Numbered from the stretch's first letter, positions 6,799 to 15,769 are shown. The stretch: 24,160 nt of DNA from an uncultured Clostridia bacterium (GCA_946545505.1 CAMNNN010000002.1:1-24160), one strand, 5' to 3'. Numbers and translations are program-made. The notes: generated from the sequence alone by a model not told the origin.

Positions 6799-9491
6799 AC
6801 ATTACTGTAAACGGCAAAGCCTTAACTGTAAAAGAGGACAGCACGATACTTGAAGCTTGTACTGCGAATAATATCCGTATCCCGACGCTTTGTTATCTCA
6901 AGCAGGTAAATGAGATCGGTTCCTGCCGTATCTGTATGGTCGAGATAGACGGGTATACGAATCTTTTCGCTGCGTGCAGAACCAAGGTTGAAGAGGGTAT
7001 GGTCATTACGACCGAGTCGCATAAGATCACTTCCTACAGGAAGCATATGCTCGAACTCATTCTCTCGAATCACAAAGTTGATTGCCTTAACTGCGCACGT
7101 AACGGTAAGTGCCAGCTTCAGGAACTGTGTAATGAATATGAGATTAAGGATACGAAGATCCGGGGCTCTAGAAGGCATATCGAAGATAAGCTCCCGAGAC
7201 TCGACAGCAACCCGTATCTGTCTTATGACCCGAGCAAGTGTATTCACTGCCAGCGTTGTATCAGCACATGTAACAGGGCTGCGGTCAACGGTGCGCTCCA
7301 AAGCGGAAGAAGCGGTTTGTTTAAGACGATAGAAGCGCCTTTCGGCGAGAACTGGAAGGAGACTTCATGCGAGTCCTGCGGCAACTGTGCCTCGGCTTGT
7401 CCCACAGGTGCTCTCACTGTTAAGCGTAAGCGCAAGTACAGAAGCTGGGAGACAACGAAAGTGCTCACGACCTGTCCTCACTGCGCTACCGGCTGCCAGT
7501 ATTACCTCATCGTAAAGGACAACAAGATCGTTGATACAGAGCCTTACGACGGCCCGTCAAACCACGGCCTGCTCTGTGTTAAGGGAAGAAGCGGAAGCTT
7601 CGACTTCGTTCATTCTCCCGACAGGATCACGACACCTCTTATCAAGAACAAAGAAGGCAAGTTCGAGCCTGCGACATGGGAAGAGGCGATCTCTTATACA
7701 GCTAAGAGACTTATGGAGATCAAGGAGAAGTACGGTAACGAATCGCTCGCAGGCTTCGCTTGTTCGAGATCTGCGAACGAAGACGTCTATATGGTCCAGA
7801 AGATGGTCAGAACGTGTTTCGGCAACAACAATACCGACAACTGCGCACGTGTGTGCCATTCGGCGACTGTAGCCGGTCTCGCGAAGACGCTCGGCTCCGG
7901 CGCCATGACGAATCCTATCTATGACATCACGCATGACGTCAACCTCATCCTGCTTGTAGGATCCAATCCTGAAGAGGCACATCCTGTCGTAGGAATGCAG
8001 ATCCGTCAGGCAGTTAAGAACGGTGCGAGACTCATCGTAGTCGATCCCAGATCCATCGGTCTTTCCAAGAACGCCGACATTCATCTGAAGCTTCGTCCCG
8101 GTACGAACGTGGCATTCGCGAACGGCATGATGCACGTCATCATTAAGGAAGGCCTCGTCGATGAGGATTACGTTAAGGAGAATGCCGAAGGCTACGAGAA
8201 GATCGTAGAACTCGTTAAGGATTACACGCCTGAGAAGGTAGGCGAGATCTGCCACATCGATCCCGACATGCTGATAGAAGCCGCACGCATGTATGCGAAG
8301 GCTGATAAGGCGCCTATCATTTACTGTCTCGGAGTTACCGAGCACTCCACCGGAACCGAAGGCGTAATGAGTCTGTCGAATCTCGCGGTACTTACCGGCA
8401 AGCTCGGAAGATCCGGATGCGGCGTTAACCCTCTGCGCGGACAGAACAATGTTCAGGGTGCATGCGACATGGGTGCACTTCCTACGGATTATCCCGGATA
8501 CCAGAAAGTCGATAACGACGAGGTAAGAGAGAAGTTTGAGAAGGCATGGGGAGTACCGCTTAATCCCAAGCCGGGACTTAAAGCTACCGAAGTATTTCCT
8601 GCGGCAATCAGGGGCGACATCAAGGGCCTTTATATCTGCGGCGAGGATCCGATCGTTACTGATCCTGATACGGAGCACATCAAGAAGGCTCTGACGAGTC
8701 TCGATTTCTTCGTTATCCAGGAACTGTTCATGACGAAGACCGCCGAGTATGCAGACGTCATCCTTCCGGGTACGAGCTACGCCGAGAAGGAAGGTACATT
8801 CACGAATACCGAAAGACGCGTACAGCGTATCCGCACTGCCGTTAAGCTTGACGGCGATATGAGACTCGACACGGATATCATCACGGATCTCATGAATGCG
8901 ATGGGTTATCCTCAGCCCCGTCTTACCGCTTCTCAGATCATGGATGAGATCGCATCGGTAACACCGAGCTTCGCAGGTATCTCGTTCGAGAGACTCGATA
9001 ACGGGGAGACATTGCAGTGGCCTTGTAAGGACAAGACTTCCGCGGGAACTCCGATCATGCACGTAGGCCACCCCGCACGCGGAAAAGCTTTGCTGTTCCC
9101 TGCGGAGTTTAAACCTTCGAACGAGCTTCCCGATGACGAGTATCCGTTCATTCTTACGACAGGACGAATCCTGTATCAGTACAATGCGGCAGCGATGACA
9201 TCAAGGTCGGCAGGCCTCATGGAGATCGCAGGTGAAGGATTCATAGAAGTTAACTTCAAGGATGCGGAGAGACTCGGTATCAGTAACGGCGAGAAGATAG
9301 AAGTTTCCAGCCGCCGCGGTAAGATCACCGCGACTGCCAGAGTAGGACGTAAGGTCTCACAGGGCGAGACATGGATGCCTTTCCATTTCCCGGATTCACC
9401 TGTTAATGAGCTGACCAACGCCGCTCTTGATGAATATGCGCGCATCCCTGAATACAAGGTCTGCGCGGTCAATATCAGCAGGATCGGCTGA
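6792..9491 (+). CDS. fdhA: formate dehydrogenase catalytic subunit, NuoG-like, cysteine form
   Basis: The 899-residue subunit oxidises formate to CO2 (or the reverse) at a bis-MGD molybdenum or tungsten centre. Domain order: a [2Fe-2S] domain (C34, C45, C48, C62); a histidine-ligated cluster (H94, C98, C101, C107); two [4Fe-4S] ferredoxin sites (C150, C153, C156, C160 and C193, C196, C199, C203); the molybdoprotein [4Fe-4S] site (C228, C231, C235, C262); and the molybdopterin domains to the C-terminus. The metal ligand lies in CARVCHSATVAGL, where C355 (codon TGC at 7854-7856) replaces the selenocysteine of E. coli FdhF and H356 follows. Another bis-MGD oxidoreductase is possible, but the RVCH/VAGL context and the length favour formate dehydrogenase. 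AAGGAGG precedes the ATG. It probably forms a soluble cytoplasmic complex, since no Tat signal is present. Confidence 0.9.
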   Translation: MVNITVNGKALTVKEDSTILEACTANNIRIPTLCYLKQVNEIGSCRICMVEIDGYTNLFAACRTKVEEGMVITTESHKITSYRKHMLELILSNHKVDCLNCARNGKCQLQELCNEYEIKDTKIRGSRRHIEDKLPRLDSNPYLSYDPSKCIHCQRCISTCNRAAVNGALQSGRSGLFKTIEAPFGENWKETSCESCGNCASACPTGALTVKRKRKYRSWETTKVLTTCPHCATGCQYYLIVKDNKIVDTEPYDGPSNHGLLCVKGRSGSFDFVHSPDRITTPLIKNKEGKFEPATWEEAISYTAKRLMEIKEKYGNESLAGFACSRSANEDVYMVQKMVRTCFGNNNTDNCARVCHSATVAGLAKTLGSGAMTNPIYDITHDVNLILLVGSNPEEAHPVVGMQIRQAVKNGARLIVVDPRSIGLSKNADIHLKLRPGTNVAFANGMMHVIIKEGLVDEDYVKENAEGYEKIVELVKDYTPEKVGEICHIDPDMLIEAARMYAKADKAPIIYCLGVTEHSTGTEGVMSLSNLAVLTGKLGRSGCGVNPLRGQNNVQGACDMGALPTDYPGYQKVDNDEVREKFEKAWGVPLNPKPGLKATEVFPAAIRGDIKGLYICGEDPIVTDPDTEHIKKALTSLDFFVIQELFMTKTAEYADVILPGTSYAEKEGTFTNTERRVQRIRTAVKLDGDMRLDTDIITDLMNAMGYPQPRLTASQIMDEIASVTPSFAGISFERLDNGETLQWPCKDKTSAGTPIMHVGHPARGKALLFPAEFKPSNELPDDEYPFILTTGRILYQYNAAAMTSRSAGLMEIAGEGFIEVNFKDAERLGISNGEKIEVSSRRGKITATARVGRKVSQGETWMPFHFPDSPVNELTNAALDEYARIPEYKVCAVNISRIG

Positions 9492-10711
9492 TGGAGATAG
9501 AGGAGGCCGTAAGCTCGCTCATTAAGGAACTCGCTTCTGTTACGGAGTGCGAGCAGGTTTCACTTGTAAATGCGACGGGGAGGATCCTCGGCGAAGATGT
9601 TTACGCGGGGATCCCTGTCCCGTCTTTTCCAAAGGCTGCGATGGACGGCTATGCCGTTCGCTCCTCCGAAATAGAAAGTGCATCCGGAGATGCTCCTGTC
9701 CGGCTTGATGTGATCGGCCGCATCTTCGCGGGAGACCCGGTTCCTTCGTCTCTGCGTGGTGCTGATATCCCTGCCCGCGGAGCGGTCCGTATAATGACCG
9801 GCGCGATCGTACCGGATGCATTTGACACGGTCATACGGCAGGAGGATACGGACTGCGGCGAAGATGTTGTCAGTATCCGTAAGTCGCAGGGCCCGTTCGT
9901 CAATTACTGCAAGGTCGGCGAGGATATCGAATCCGGCTCCCGGATAGCTTCGCGGGGTACGCTTATAGGAAGGGCAGAAGCGGGGGTTATCGCGAGCGTC
10001 GGTGCGGCTTCCGTGAACGTATTACGTAAGCTTCGCGTGGCGGTGATCTCAACCGGTTCAGAGATAGTTGATATCGGTACTCCGCTTTCCGAAGCGCAGA
10101 TCTATAACAATGTCGCTTATATGCTTAAAGCATCGCTTAAGTCATGTGCATTTGAAGTCGAATTAAGATCTGTTCCCGATGACATTGATGCTATCGTTGA
10201 GGCGCTTAATAAGGCGTGCGGAAGTGCTGATATCATCATTACGACCGGCGGTGTTTCCGTAGGCCAGAAAGACCTTCTTCCCGAGGCACTTGATATGATC
10301 GGCGCGAAGAAGATCTTCGCGGGAGTTAATATCAAACCCGGTTCGCCGACTATAGGCGCGGTCATCAAAGGCAAGGCTCTTCTCTGTCTGTCAGGCAACC
10401 CCTATGCCGCGGTCGCGAACTTTGATCTGTATATCGGCAGCATCATCTCAGCAGTAACGGGTTGTGCTTCTTACTTACCCGTAAGAAGTCAGGCTGTTCT
10501 TATGAGTGAGTTTGATAAGCCTTCGAATGTGAGAAGACTTGTAAGAGCGGCTGTCGTAAACGGTGAAGTAACGATACTGTCGAAGAATCAGGCATCGTCA
10601 GTCCTGTCGAGTTTTGTCGGAGCTAATTGCTATATAGATATCCCGAAGGGATCTTCGGTTAGTAAGGGCAGTAAAGTAGACATCATTAACATTCCGGAGG
10701 CGCTGCTGTGA
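9491..10711 (+). CDS. moeA: molybdopterin molybdotransferase MoeA
   Basis: This 406-residue protein inserts molybdate (or tungstate) into adenylylated molybdopterin. It has the MoeA motif SFPKAAMDGYAV (D52), the MPT-binding domain with VISTGSEIVDIG (E191), TTGGVSVGQKD (251-261) and KPGSPTIGA, followed by CLSGNPYAA and a C-terminal beta domain (about 325-406). The length is usual for the family. Its ATG overlaps the stop codon of the formate dehydrogenase gene by one base, so the two are co-transcribed and probably coupled. That supports the view that this operon equips its own metalloenzyme with cofactor. Confidence 0.95.
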   Translation: MEIEEAVSSLIKELASVTECEQVSLVNATGRILGEDVYAGIPVPSFPKAAMDGYAVRSSEIESASGDAPVRLDVIGRIFAGDPVPSSLRGADIPARGAVRIMTGAIVPDAFDTVIRQEDTDCGEDVVSIRKSQGPFVNYCKVGEDIESGSRIASRGTLIGRAEAGVIASVGAASVNVLRKLRVAVISTGSEIVDIGTPLSEAQIYNNVAYMLKASLKSCAFEVELRSVPDDIDAIVEALNKACGSADIIITTGGVSVGQKDLLPEALDMIGAKKIFAGVNIKPGSPTIGAVIKGKALLCLSGNPYAAVANFDLYIGSIISAVTGCASYLPVRSQAVLMSEFDKPSNVRRLVRAAVVNGEVTILSKNQASSVLSSFVGANCYIDIPKGSSVSKGSKVDIINIPEALL

Positions 10712-11742
10712 GCTTCGGGAATATACATTATTCAGTAGGAATTCTCGCGGGCGGCAAGAGTTCGCGCATGGGTAAGAACAAGGCCCTGCTTGAGTACGAG
10801 TCGAATACCTTTATCGGAAGGATCATCAACGAGTTCGACGGACACGAGATCATCATCTCGGCGTCAGGACAGAAAGAATATGAAGGTCTTCCCGCGAAGA
10901 TCATAAACGATGAGAATCAGGACATCGGACCTATCGAGGGCATCAGGCAGGTGCTTCAGGCATCGGGCGAAGAATATGTGTTCGTATGTGCCTGCGATAT
11001 GCCTTTTATCACGGGCAAGATCGCAGATTATATCGCGGAATTCATATCGTCCGATTACGATTGTTATGTCATAACGGACGGGGACAGAATGCATCCTCTG
11101 TGTGCGGTCTACAGCAAGAAGATACTTCCGGTTATCGAGAAGCTTATCGCGGAAGGCAGTTATAAGCTGAGGCTTATCCTCGATAATACCAGGACGAAGT
11201 TTATCAGCTTGGAGAATACTGTCTTCGATAAGAAGACTGTTAAGAATATCAATACCAAGGACGAGTACCGCGAGCTGAAGCTGCCTGTTGTTTTCGCTGT
11301 GTCGGGATACAAGAACAGCGGCAAGACGTGGCTTATCGCGGAGCTTATAAACGAGTTTATTAAGGACGGGTTTACTGTCGGAGTGATCAAGCATGACGGT
11401 CACGATTCGATCGCGGAATCGGAGGGCACTGATACAAGTAAGTATGCCTTGGCGGGTGCGCTGGTAACGGCTGTGTATTCCGATTCGAAATACGTGATCA
11501 GCGGCAGGGGGAATTCGTCCGGTGAAGCTCTTATAGAGTATATGAAGAGTAAGGAGAATCCTCCGCAGATAATAATCCTGGAAGGCTTTAAGGATTCCTC
11601 TTTTCCCAAGATCGTGTTGGGAAGTGAAGGAGGGTTTCCTCCCGTGGATGAATCGACTGTCATTCTTAAGATCAACGGCAGATGTGACGCAGACGAAGTC
11701 GCAGGCATTCGCGATGCCGTGAAGAAATTCTACGATCTATAA
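10708..11742 (+). CDS. mobAB: MobA-MobB fusion: molybdenum cofactor guanylyltransferase plus GTP-binding adaptor
   Basis: The 344-residue protein joins two functions of the dinucleotide step that makes MGD. Residues 8-190 are MobA, a nucleotidyltransferase that attaches GMP to Mo-molybdopterin: GILAGGKSSRMGKNKALLEY (11-30) is the GTP-binding signature and CACDMPF (94-100) contains the metal-binding aspartate. Residues 193-344 are MobB, with Walker A GYKNSGKT (200-207) and VGVIKHDGHD. The start is GTG at 10708, overlapping the moeA stop (GTGA), with GGAGG upstream. The GMP-attaching enzyme fits a bis-MGD formate dehydrogenase as the customer. Confidence 0.92.
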   Translation: MSFGNIHYSVGILAGGKSSRMGKNKALLEYESNTFIGRIINEFDGHEIIISASGQKEYEGLPAKIINDENQDIGPIEGIRQVLQASGEEYVFVCACDMPFITGKIADYIAEFISSDYDCYVITDGDRMHPLCAVYSKKILPVIEKLIAEGSYKLRLILDNTRTKFISLENTVFDKKTVKNINTKDEYRELKLPVVFAVSGYKNSGKTWLIAELINEFIKDGFTVGVIKHDGHDSIAESEGTDTSKYALAGALVTAVYSDSKYVISGRGNSSGEALIEYMKSKENPPQIIILEGFKDSSFPKIVLGSEGGFPPVDESTVILKINGRCDADEVAGIRDAVKKFYDL

Positions 11743-11755
11743 GAAGCAGGTAAAA

Positions 11756-12793
11756 ATGAAACTTATAAAAACTGTTGACGCCGTCGGGCATGTGCTGTGC
11801 CATGACATGACGCGCATAATTCCGGGCAAGGAGAAAGGGCCTCTGTTCCGTAAGGGACACGTGGTCACCGAAGAGGATATTCCGCTGTTGCTTTCCATAG
11901 GCAAAGAGCATCTTTATGTGTGGGAGATAAATGATGACATGCTCCACGAAGATGAGGCTGCAAAGATTCTGTGTGATATCTGCCGGGGTGCCGATGAGGC
12001 TATATCTTTCACGGAGCCGAAGGAGGGTAAGATCGAGCTTATCGCGAATGCGGGCGGCCTCCTTAAGATCGACCGCGAGAAGCTTAATGCCGTGAATTCT
12101 CTGGGCGAAATGATGATCGCGACCGTACACGGAGACTTCCCCGTAAGAAAGGGCGATAAGATTGCCGGTACACGTGTGATCCCGCTGGTTATAGGGAAGG
12201 CTAAGATGCGCGAGGCGGTCAATGCCGCGGGCGGGGAACAGATACTTAAGATACTTCCTTACAGGCATGTGCGTTACGGCATTGTCACGACGGGATCCGA
12301 AGTTTATAAGGGCCTTATCGAGGACAAGTTCGGACCGGTTCTGAAAGCCAAGATGAGCGAATACGACTGTGAGTTTGTTAAGCAGATCATTCTCGATGAC
12401 GACAAAGAAAAGATCACTCAGGCCATAACCGGTCTCGCCGGTGAAGATAAGTGTGATGTCGTACTCGTAAGCGGAGGCATGAGCGTGGACCCTGATGACA
12501 GGACCCCCGCTGCCATAAGGGATACGGGAGCCGATATCGTGTCTTACGGTGCGCCCGTTCTTCCCGGCGCGATGTTCCTGCTGTCATATCTGAATGTAGA
12601 CGGACGTGAGGTGCCTGTAATGGGGCTTCCCGGCTGCATCATGTATGCGGCAAGGACTGTCTTCGATCTGGTGCTGCCGCGTGTTCTGGCCGGCGAGAGA
12701 CTCACTTCAAAAGACTTAAGCACTTACGGCGAAGGTGGGCTGTGCCTTAACTGCGGCACATGTCACTTTCCTAACTGCGGCTTCGGTAAATAA
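11756..12793 (+). CDS. molybdopterin-binding protein with C-terminal four-cysteine tail
   Basis: This 345-residue protein contains a MoCF/MoaB-type molybdopterin-binding domain at about 170-310 (VTTGSEVYKG at 178-187, VSGGMSVDPDDRTP at 238-251, VMGLPGCIMYA at 288-298). The front half (1-165) looks like part of MoeA, with GHVLCHDMT and the hydrophobic core of the 'linker' region, but the PSFPKAAMDGYAV motif is absent. The end, residues 330-345, is CLNCGTCHFPNCGFGK with C330, C333, C336 and C341, which could hold a metal or Fe-S cluster. Related proteins occur in clostridial molybdenum operons without a proven reaction. It lies 13 bp after mobAB and 12 bp before moaC. A role in metal delivery or cofactor storage is inference. 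Confidence 0.85.
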   Translation: MKLIKTVDAVGHVLCHDMTRIIPGKEKGPLFRKGHVVTEEDIPLLLSIGKEHLYVWEINDDMLHEDEAAKILCDICRGADEAISFTEPKEGKIELIANAGGLLKIDREKLNAVNSLGEMMIATVHGDFPVRKGDKIAGTRVIPLVIGKAKMREAVNAAGGEQILKILPYRHVRYGIVTTGSEVYKGLIEDKFGPVLKAKMSEYDCEFVKQIILDDDKEKITQAITGLAGEDKCDVVLVSGGMSVDPDDRTPAAIRDTGADIVSYGAPVLPGAMFLLSYLNVDGREVPVMGLPGCIMYAARTVFDLVLPRVLAGERLTSKDLSTYGEGGLCLNCGTCHFPNCGFGK

Positions 12794-12805
12794 GGAGGAA
12801 ACAGA

Positions 12806-13288
12806 ATGAACTTATTCAGTCACCTGGACGAGAACGGCGATGCACGCATGGTGGACATCTCGGACAAGGAAGTAACATCAAGGATGGCTGTTGCCAGCGG
12901 AAAAATCAGCATGAGCCCCGATTGTTTTACGATGCTTCTCGGAGGCTGCATCCCCAAAGGTGATGTGCTTTCCACAGCCCGTATTGCAGGTATTATGGCG
13001 GCCAAGAAAACTCCGGATATCATCCCGATGTGTCACACGCTGCTGCTTGAGAAGGTGAAGATTTCCTTTGAGACTGATGAGTCTTCGTATGAGATCAAAG
13101 CCGTGTGCGAAGTTCGCCTTACGGGTAAGACCGGAGCCGAGATGGAGGCCCTTACGGGCGTTTCTGCCGCGCTTCTGACTGTCTATGACATGTGCAAGGC
13201 CGTCGATAAGAATATGGTCATTTCCGATATCTGTCTTCAGGAAAAAGACGGCGGAAAGACCGGACATTACATAAGAGAAAAGGATTAA
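12806..13288 (+). CDS. moaC: cyclic pyranopterin monophosphate synthase MoaC
   Basis: The 160-residue enzyme completes, with MoaA, the conversion of GTP to cyclic pyranopterin monophosphate, the first stage of molybdopterin synthesis. It keeps the active-site residues at the E. coli positions: K51 (in GGCIPKGD), H77 (in IPMCHTL), D128 (in VYDMCKA) and K131. E112 and E114 in TGAEMEALTG are also present. Length is normal. AAGGAGGAAAC precedes the ATG, a strong ribosome binding site. It ends 4 bp before modA. Confidence 0.96.
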   Translation: MNLFSHLDENGDARMVDISDKEVTSRMAVASGKISMSPDCFTMLLGGCIPKGDVLSTARIAGIMAAKKTPDIIPMCHTLLLEKVKISFETDESSYEIKAVCEVRLTGKTGAEMEALTGVSAALLTVYDMCKAVDKNMVISDICLQEKDGGKTGHYIREKD

Positions 13289-13292
13289 GAAA

Positions 13293-14081
13293 ATGAAGAA
13301 GAGAATTATAGCGGTTATCATGACACTTTGTATGAGTACTTTTGTTTACGGGTGCTCACAGACTACTGAAGAGAGCGCTGTGCAGAACAAGACTATCAAT
13401 GTTCTGGCGGCGGCATCTCTTACAGATGTAATGCACGAACTGGAGCTTGATTATGAAGCGGATCATCCGGGAATTGATCTGGTGTTCTCGTTCGCAGGTT
13501 CCGGTGCGCTTCAGACGCAGATAGAGGAAGGCGCGCCCGCCGATATCTTCATCAGTGCCGCGAGCAAGCAGATGGATGCACTTAATGAGGAAGGCCTTAT
13601 GGACAGCGCCAGTATCAGGGACTTACTCCTTAACAGCGTCGTTCTTATTGTGCCGGCAGACAGCGAGCTCGGACTGGACTCGTTTGAAGATGTTGTGAAT
13701 GACGATGTATTTGTAATCGCCCTCGGCGAGCCCGAGTCAGTTCCTGCAGGCAAGTATGCTCAGCAGGTCTTCGAGTCTCTAGGCATCTGGGATGAAGTGC
13801 AGGCGCGCACCAACTTCGGTACTGATGTTCGCACGGTCCTTACATGGGTCGAGATGGGTGAAGTTGACTGCGGTGTAGTATATGCGACAGATGCTTACAC
13901 ATCGGACATGGTTACGATCGCTGCGCAGGCGCCCGAGGGTTCGTGTGACAGGGTTGTCTATCCTGCAGGTATCGTCGCGGGTTCCGGGGTCTCAGAAGAG
14001 TCTGAGGACTTCCTTACATATCTTGAGAGCCCTGAGGCTGCAGCAGTGTTCGAATCGTACGGATTCACGATGGCAGGTTAA
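13293..14081 (+). CDS. modA: molybdate ABC transporter substrate-binding lipoprotein ModA
   Basis: The 262-residue lipoprotein captures molybdate or tungstate outside the membrane and hands it to ModB. It has a signal peptide with lipobox VYGC (C21). Family motifs follow: NVLAAASLTDVM (35-46), FSFAGSGALQTQIEEGAPADIFISA with oxyanion-binding serines, and SVPAGKYAQQV. Molybdate and tungstate binders cannot be separated by eye. It lies 4 bp after moaC and overlaps modB by one base. Confidence 0.95.
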   Translation: MKKRIIAVIMTLCMSTFVYGCSQTTEESAVQNKTINVLAAASLTDVMHELELDYEADHPGIDLVFSFAGSGALQTQIEEGAPADIFISAASKQMDALNEEGLMDSASIRDLLLNSVVLIVPADSELGLDSFEDVVNDDVFVIALGEPESVPAGKYAQQVFESLGIWDEVQARTNFGTDVRTVLTWVEMGEVDCGVVYATDAYTSDMVTIAAQAPEGSCDRVVYPAGIVAGSGVSEESEDFLTYLESPEAAAVFESYGFTMAG

Positions 14082-14743
14082 TGATGGATCTGTCTCCTTT
14101 ACTGATTACTTTTAAGATCTCCCTGGCGGCAACGGCCTTCGTCTTTGTGACGGGGCTGCTGCTCGCGTGGGGCGTGACAAATCTTAAGAGGGGCAGAGCG
14201 GTGATAGATGCCGTACTGTCACTTCCTCTGGTGCTTCCGCCGACTGTCATGGGCTTTCTGATCCTGATATCCGTGGGATCTAATTCTCCTGCAGGCAAGT
14301 TCCTTGATAACTTCGGCCTGAGGCTCGTCTTCACCTGGCAGGGTGCGGCAGTCGCTGCGGCGGTCGTGTCGTTCCCTGTTATGTACCGCGGTATAAGAGG
14401 CGCGCTGGAGCAGACGGATTCCACCGTGATTCAGGCAGGCCGCACTCTGGGATTAAGTGAGTTTAAGATCTTGCGCAAGATCATGCTGCCGGAAGCGGCT
14501 CCGGGCATACTGGCGTCGGTTGTCTTATCTTTCGCGCGCTGCCTCGGCGAGTTCGGCGCCACTCTCATGGTGGCGGGAAATATCCCCGGCAAGACACAGA
14601 CTATGTCGGTCGCAGTCTATACCGCAATGCAGAGCGGGGACCGAACTCTGGCATATAAGTGGGTGGCCATAATCGTGCTGTACTCATTGCTCATTCTGGT
14701 TGGCCTTAACTGCCTTCCTTCGTTAAGGAGGCAGAGAAGATGA
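14081..14743 (+). CDS. modB: molybdate ABC transporter permease ModB
   Basis: The 220-residue membrane protein forms the oxyanion channel. It has about five hydrophobic helices (near 10-30, 45-66, 87-107, 138-155 and 192-212) and the ABC permease EAA loop GRTLGLSEFKILRKIMLPEA (122-141) that contacts ModC, followed by LGEFGATLMVAGNIPGKTQT, typical of ModB. The start is ATGATG right at the modA stop (either Met could be used), and the stop overlaps the ModC ATG (ATGA). Confidence 0.95.
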   Translation: MMDLSPLLITFKISLAATAFVFVTGLLLAWGVTNLKRGRAVIDAVLSLPLVLPPTVMGFLILISVGSNSPAGKFLDNFGLRLVFTWQGAAVAAAVVSFPVMYRGIRGALEQTDSTVIQAGRTLGLSEFKILRKIMLPEAAPGILASVVLSFARCLGEFGATLMVAGNIPGKTQTMSVAVYTAMQSGDRTLAYKWVAIIVLYSLLILVGLNCLPSLRRQRR

Positions 14744-15768
14744 ATACTTTAAATGTCGATATCAAAAAGAAGTGCGGAGACTTTTTCCTCAGCGTTAAGT
14801 TCGTTACTTCCGGTGACCGGTTTGCTCTGCTCGGTGCGTCGGGTTCAGGAAAGACGATGACGTTAAAATGCATTGCGGGAATAGAGAAACCGGATGAAGG
14901 ATTTATATCGCTCGGAGACCGTGTGCTGTTCGATTCGTCGAAGAAGATAAATGTGCCTTGCCGTGAACGTAAAGTAGGATATCTGTTCCAGAATTACGCT
15001 TTGTTTCCTAACATGACAGCGTTTGAAAACATCAATATGATCTGCCGTGATCCGGAGCGGACAGCTGATCTTCTTAAGAAGTTTAATATCGAAGGATGCG
15101 CTTCACTGAAGCCCTCCAAACTATCAGGCGGTCAGAGCCAGAGAGTCGCGCTTGCAAGGATGCTCGCGTCAGATCCTGAAGTGATACTTCTGGATGAGCC
15201 TTTCTCGGCACTTGATAACTACATGCATACCATCATAGAGAGGGAGATCTTCGATATACTCTCGGAGTTTAACGGTCCGTCCGTTCTCGTATCCCATGAC
15301 CGTAATGAAGTCTACCGAATGTGCGGGACCATAGGAGTAATGGATAACGGAACACTTATCGACGTGCAGGATAAGGAGAGTTTCTTTAAGCACCCCGCCA
15401 CAGTCGTCTCCGCACGCCTTACAGGATGCAAGAATATTACTGCTCTGACCGAGGACGGATTCGCTTCAGACTGGGGAATCCGGCTGGAGCTTCCGGCAGG
15501 TACCGGCGCGGCGAAGTTCGCAGGTTACCGTGCGCATTATTTCGAGGTGGTAGGAGAAGAGTATAAGGGAAGACCGAATGTGTTTGAGGTTGAGGTTGAG
15601 CGGGTCATAGAGGATACGTTCTCGCGTGTGATCTGCTTCAGGCAGAAGGGAAATGAGAGCACGTCTCCCGACTCGCTTCTGACTTATATTACCGGGAAGG
15701 ATGTCGATGCCGGTTCTGTGAAGTACCTGAAGCTCGACCCTTCCGGACTGATACTGCTGGAGAGATAA
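14740..15768 (+). CDS. modC: molybdate ABC transporter ATP-binding protein ModC
   Basis: The 342-residue ATPase powers the ModAB importer. Walker A GASGSGKT lies at 32-39, the Q-loop at YLFQNYALFPN, signature LSGGQSQR at 128-135, Walker B VILLDEPFSALD at 148-159, and the switch histidine H186 in LVSHDR. The C-terminal part (about 205-342) is the TOBE-type regulatory region, less conserved here. It lies 1 bp before moaA and overlaps modB by 4 bp, so transport and cofactor synthesis are expressed together. Confidence 0.95.
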   Translation: MNTLNVDIKKKCGDFFLSVKFVTSGDRFALLGASGSGKTMTLKCIAGIEKPDEGFISLGDRVLFDSSKKINVPCRERKVGYLFQNYALFPNMTAFENINMICRDPERTADLLKKFNIEGCASLKPSKLSGGQSQRVALARMLASDPEVILLDEPFSALDNYMHTIIEREIFDILSEFNGPSVLVSHDRNEVYRMCGTIGVMDNGTLIDVQDKESFFKHPATVVSARLTGCKNITALTEDGFASDWGIRLELPAGTGAAKFAGYRAHYFEVVGEEYKGRPNVFEVEVERVIEDTFSRVICFRQKGNESTSPDSLLTYITGKDVDAGSVKYLKLDPSGLILLER

Positions 15769-15769
15769 G

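Noticed and set aside
7840..7870. selenocysteine codon and SECIS element
   Set aside because: The ligand codon is TGC, and no in-frame TGA occurs in the gene before its end.
7557..9071. 504-codon open frame on the minus strand inside the formate dehydrogenase gene
   Set aside because: It lies fully opposite a well-supported gene, has no ribosome binding site or recognisable motif, and is explained by codon bias of the sense strand.
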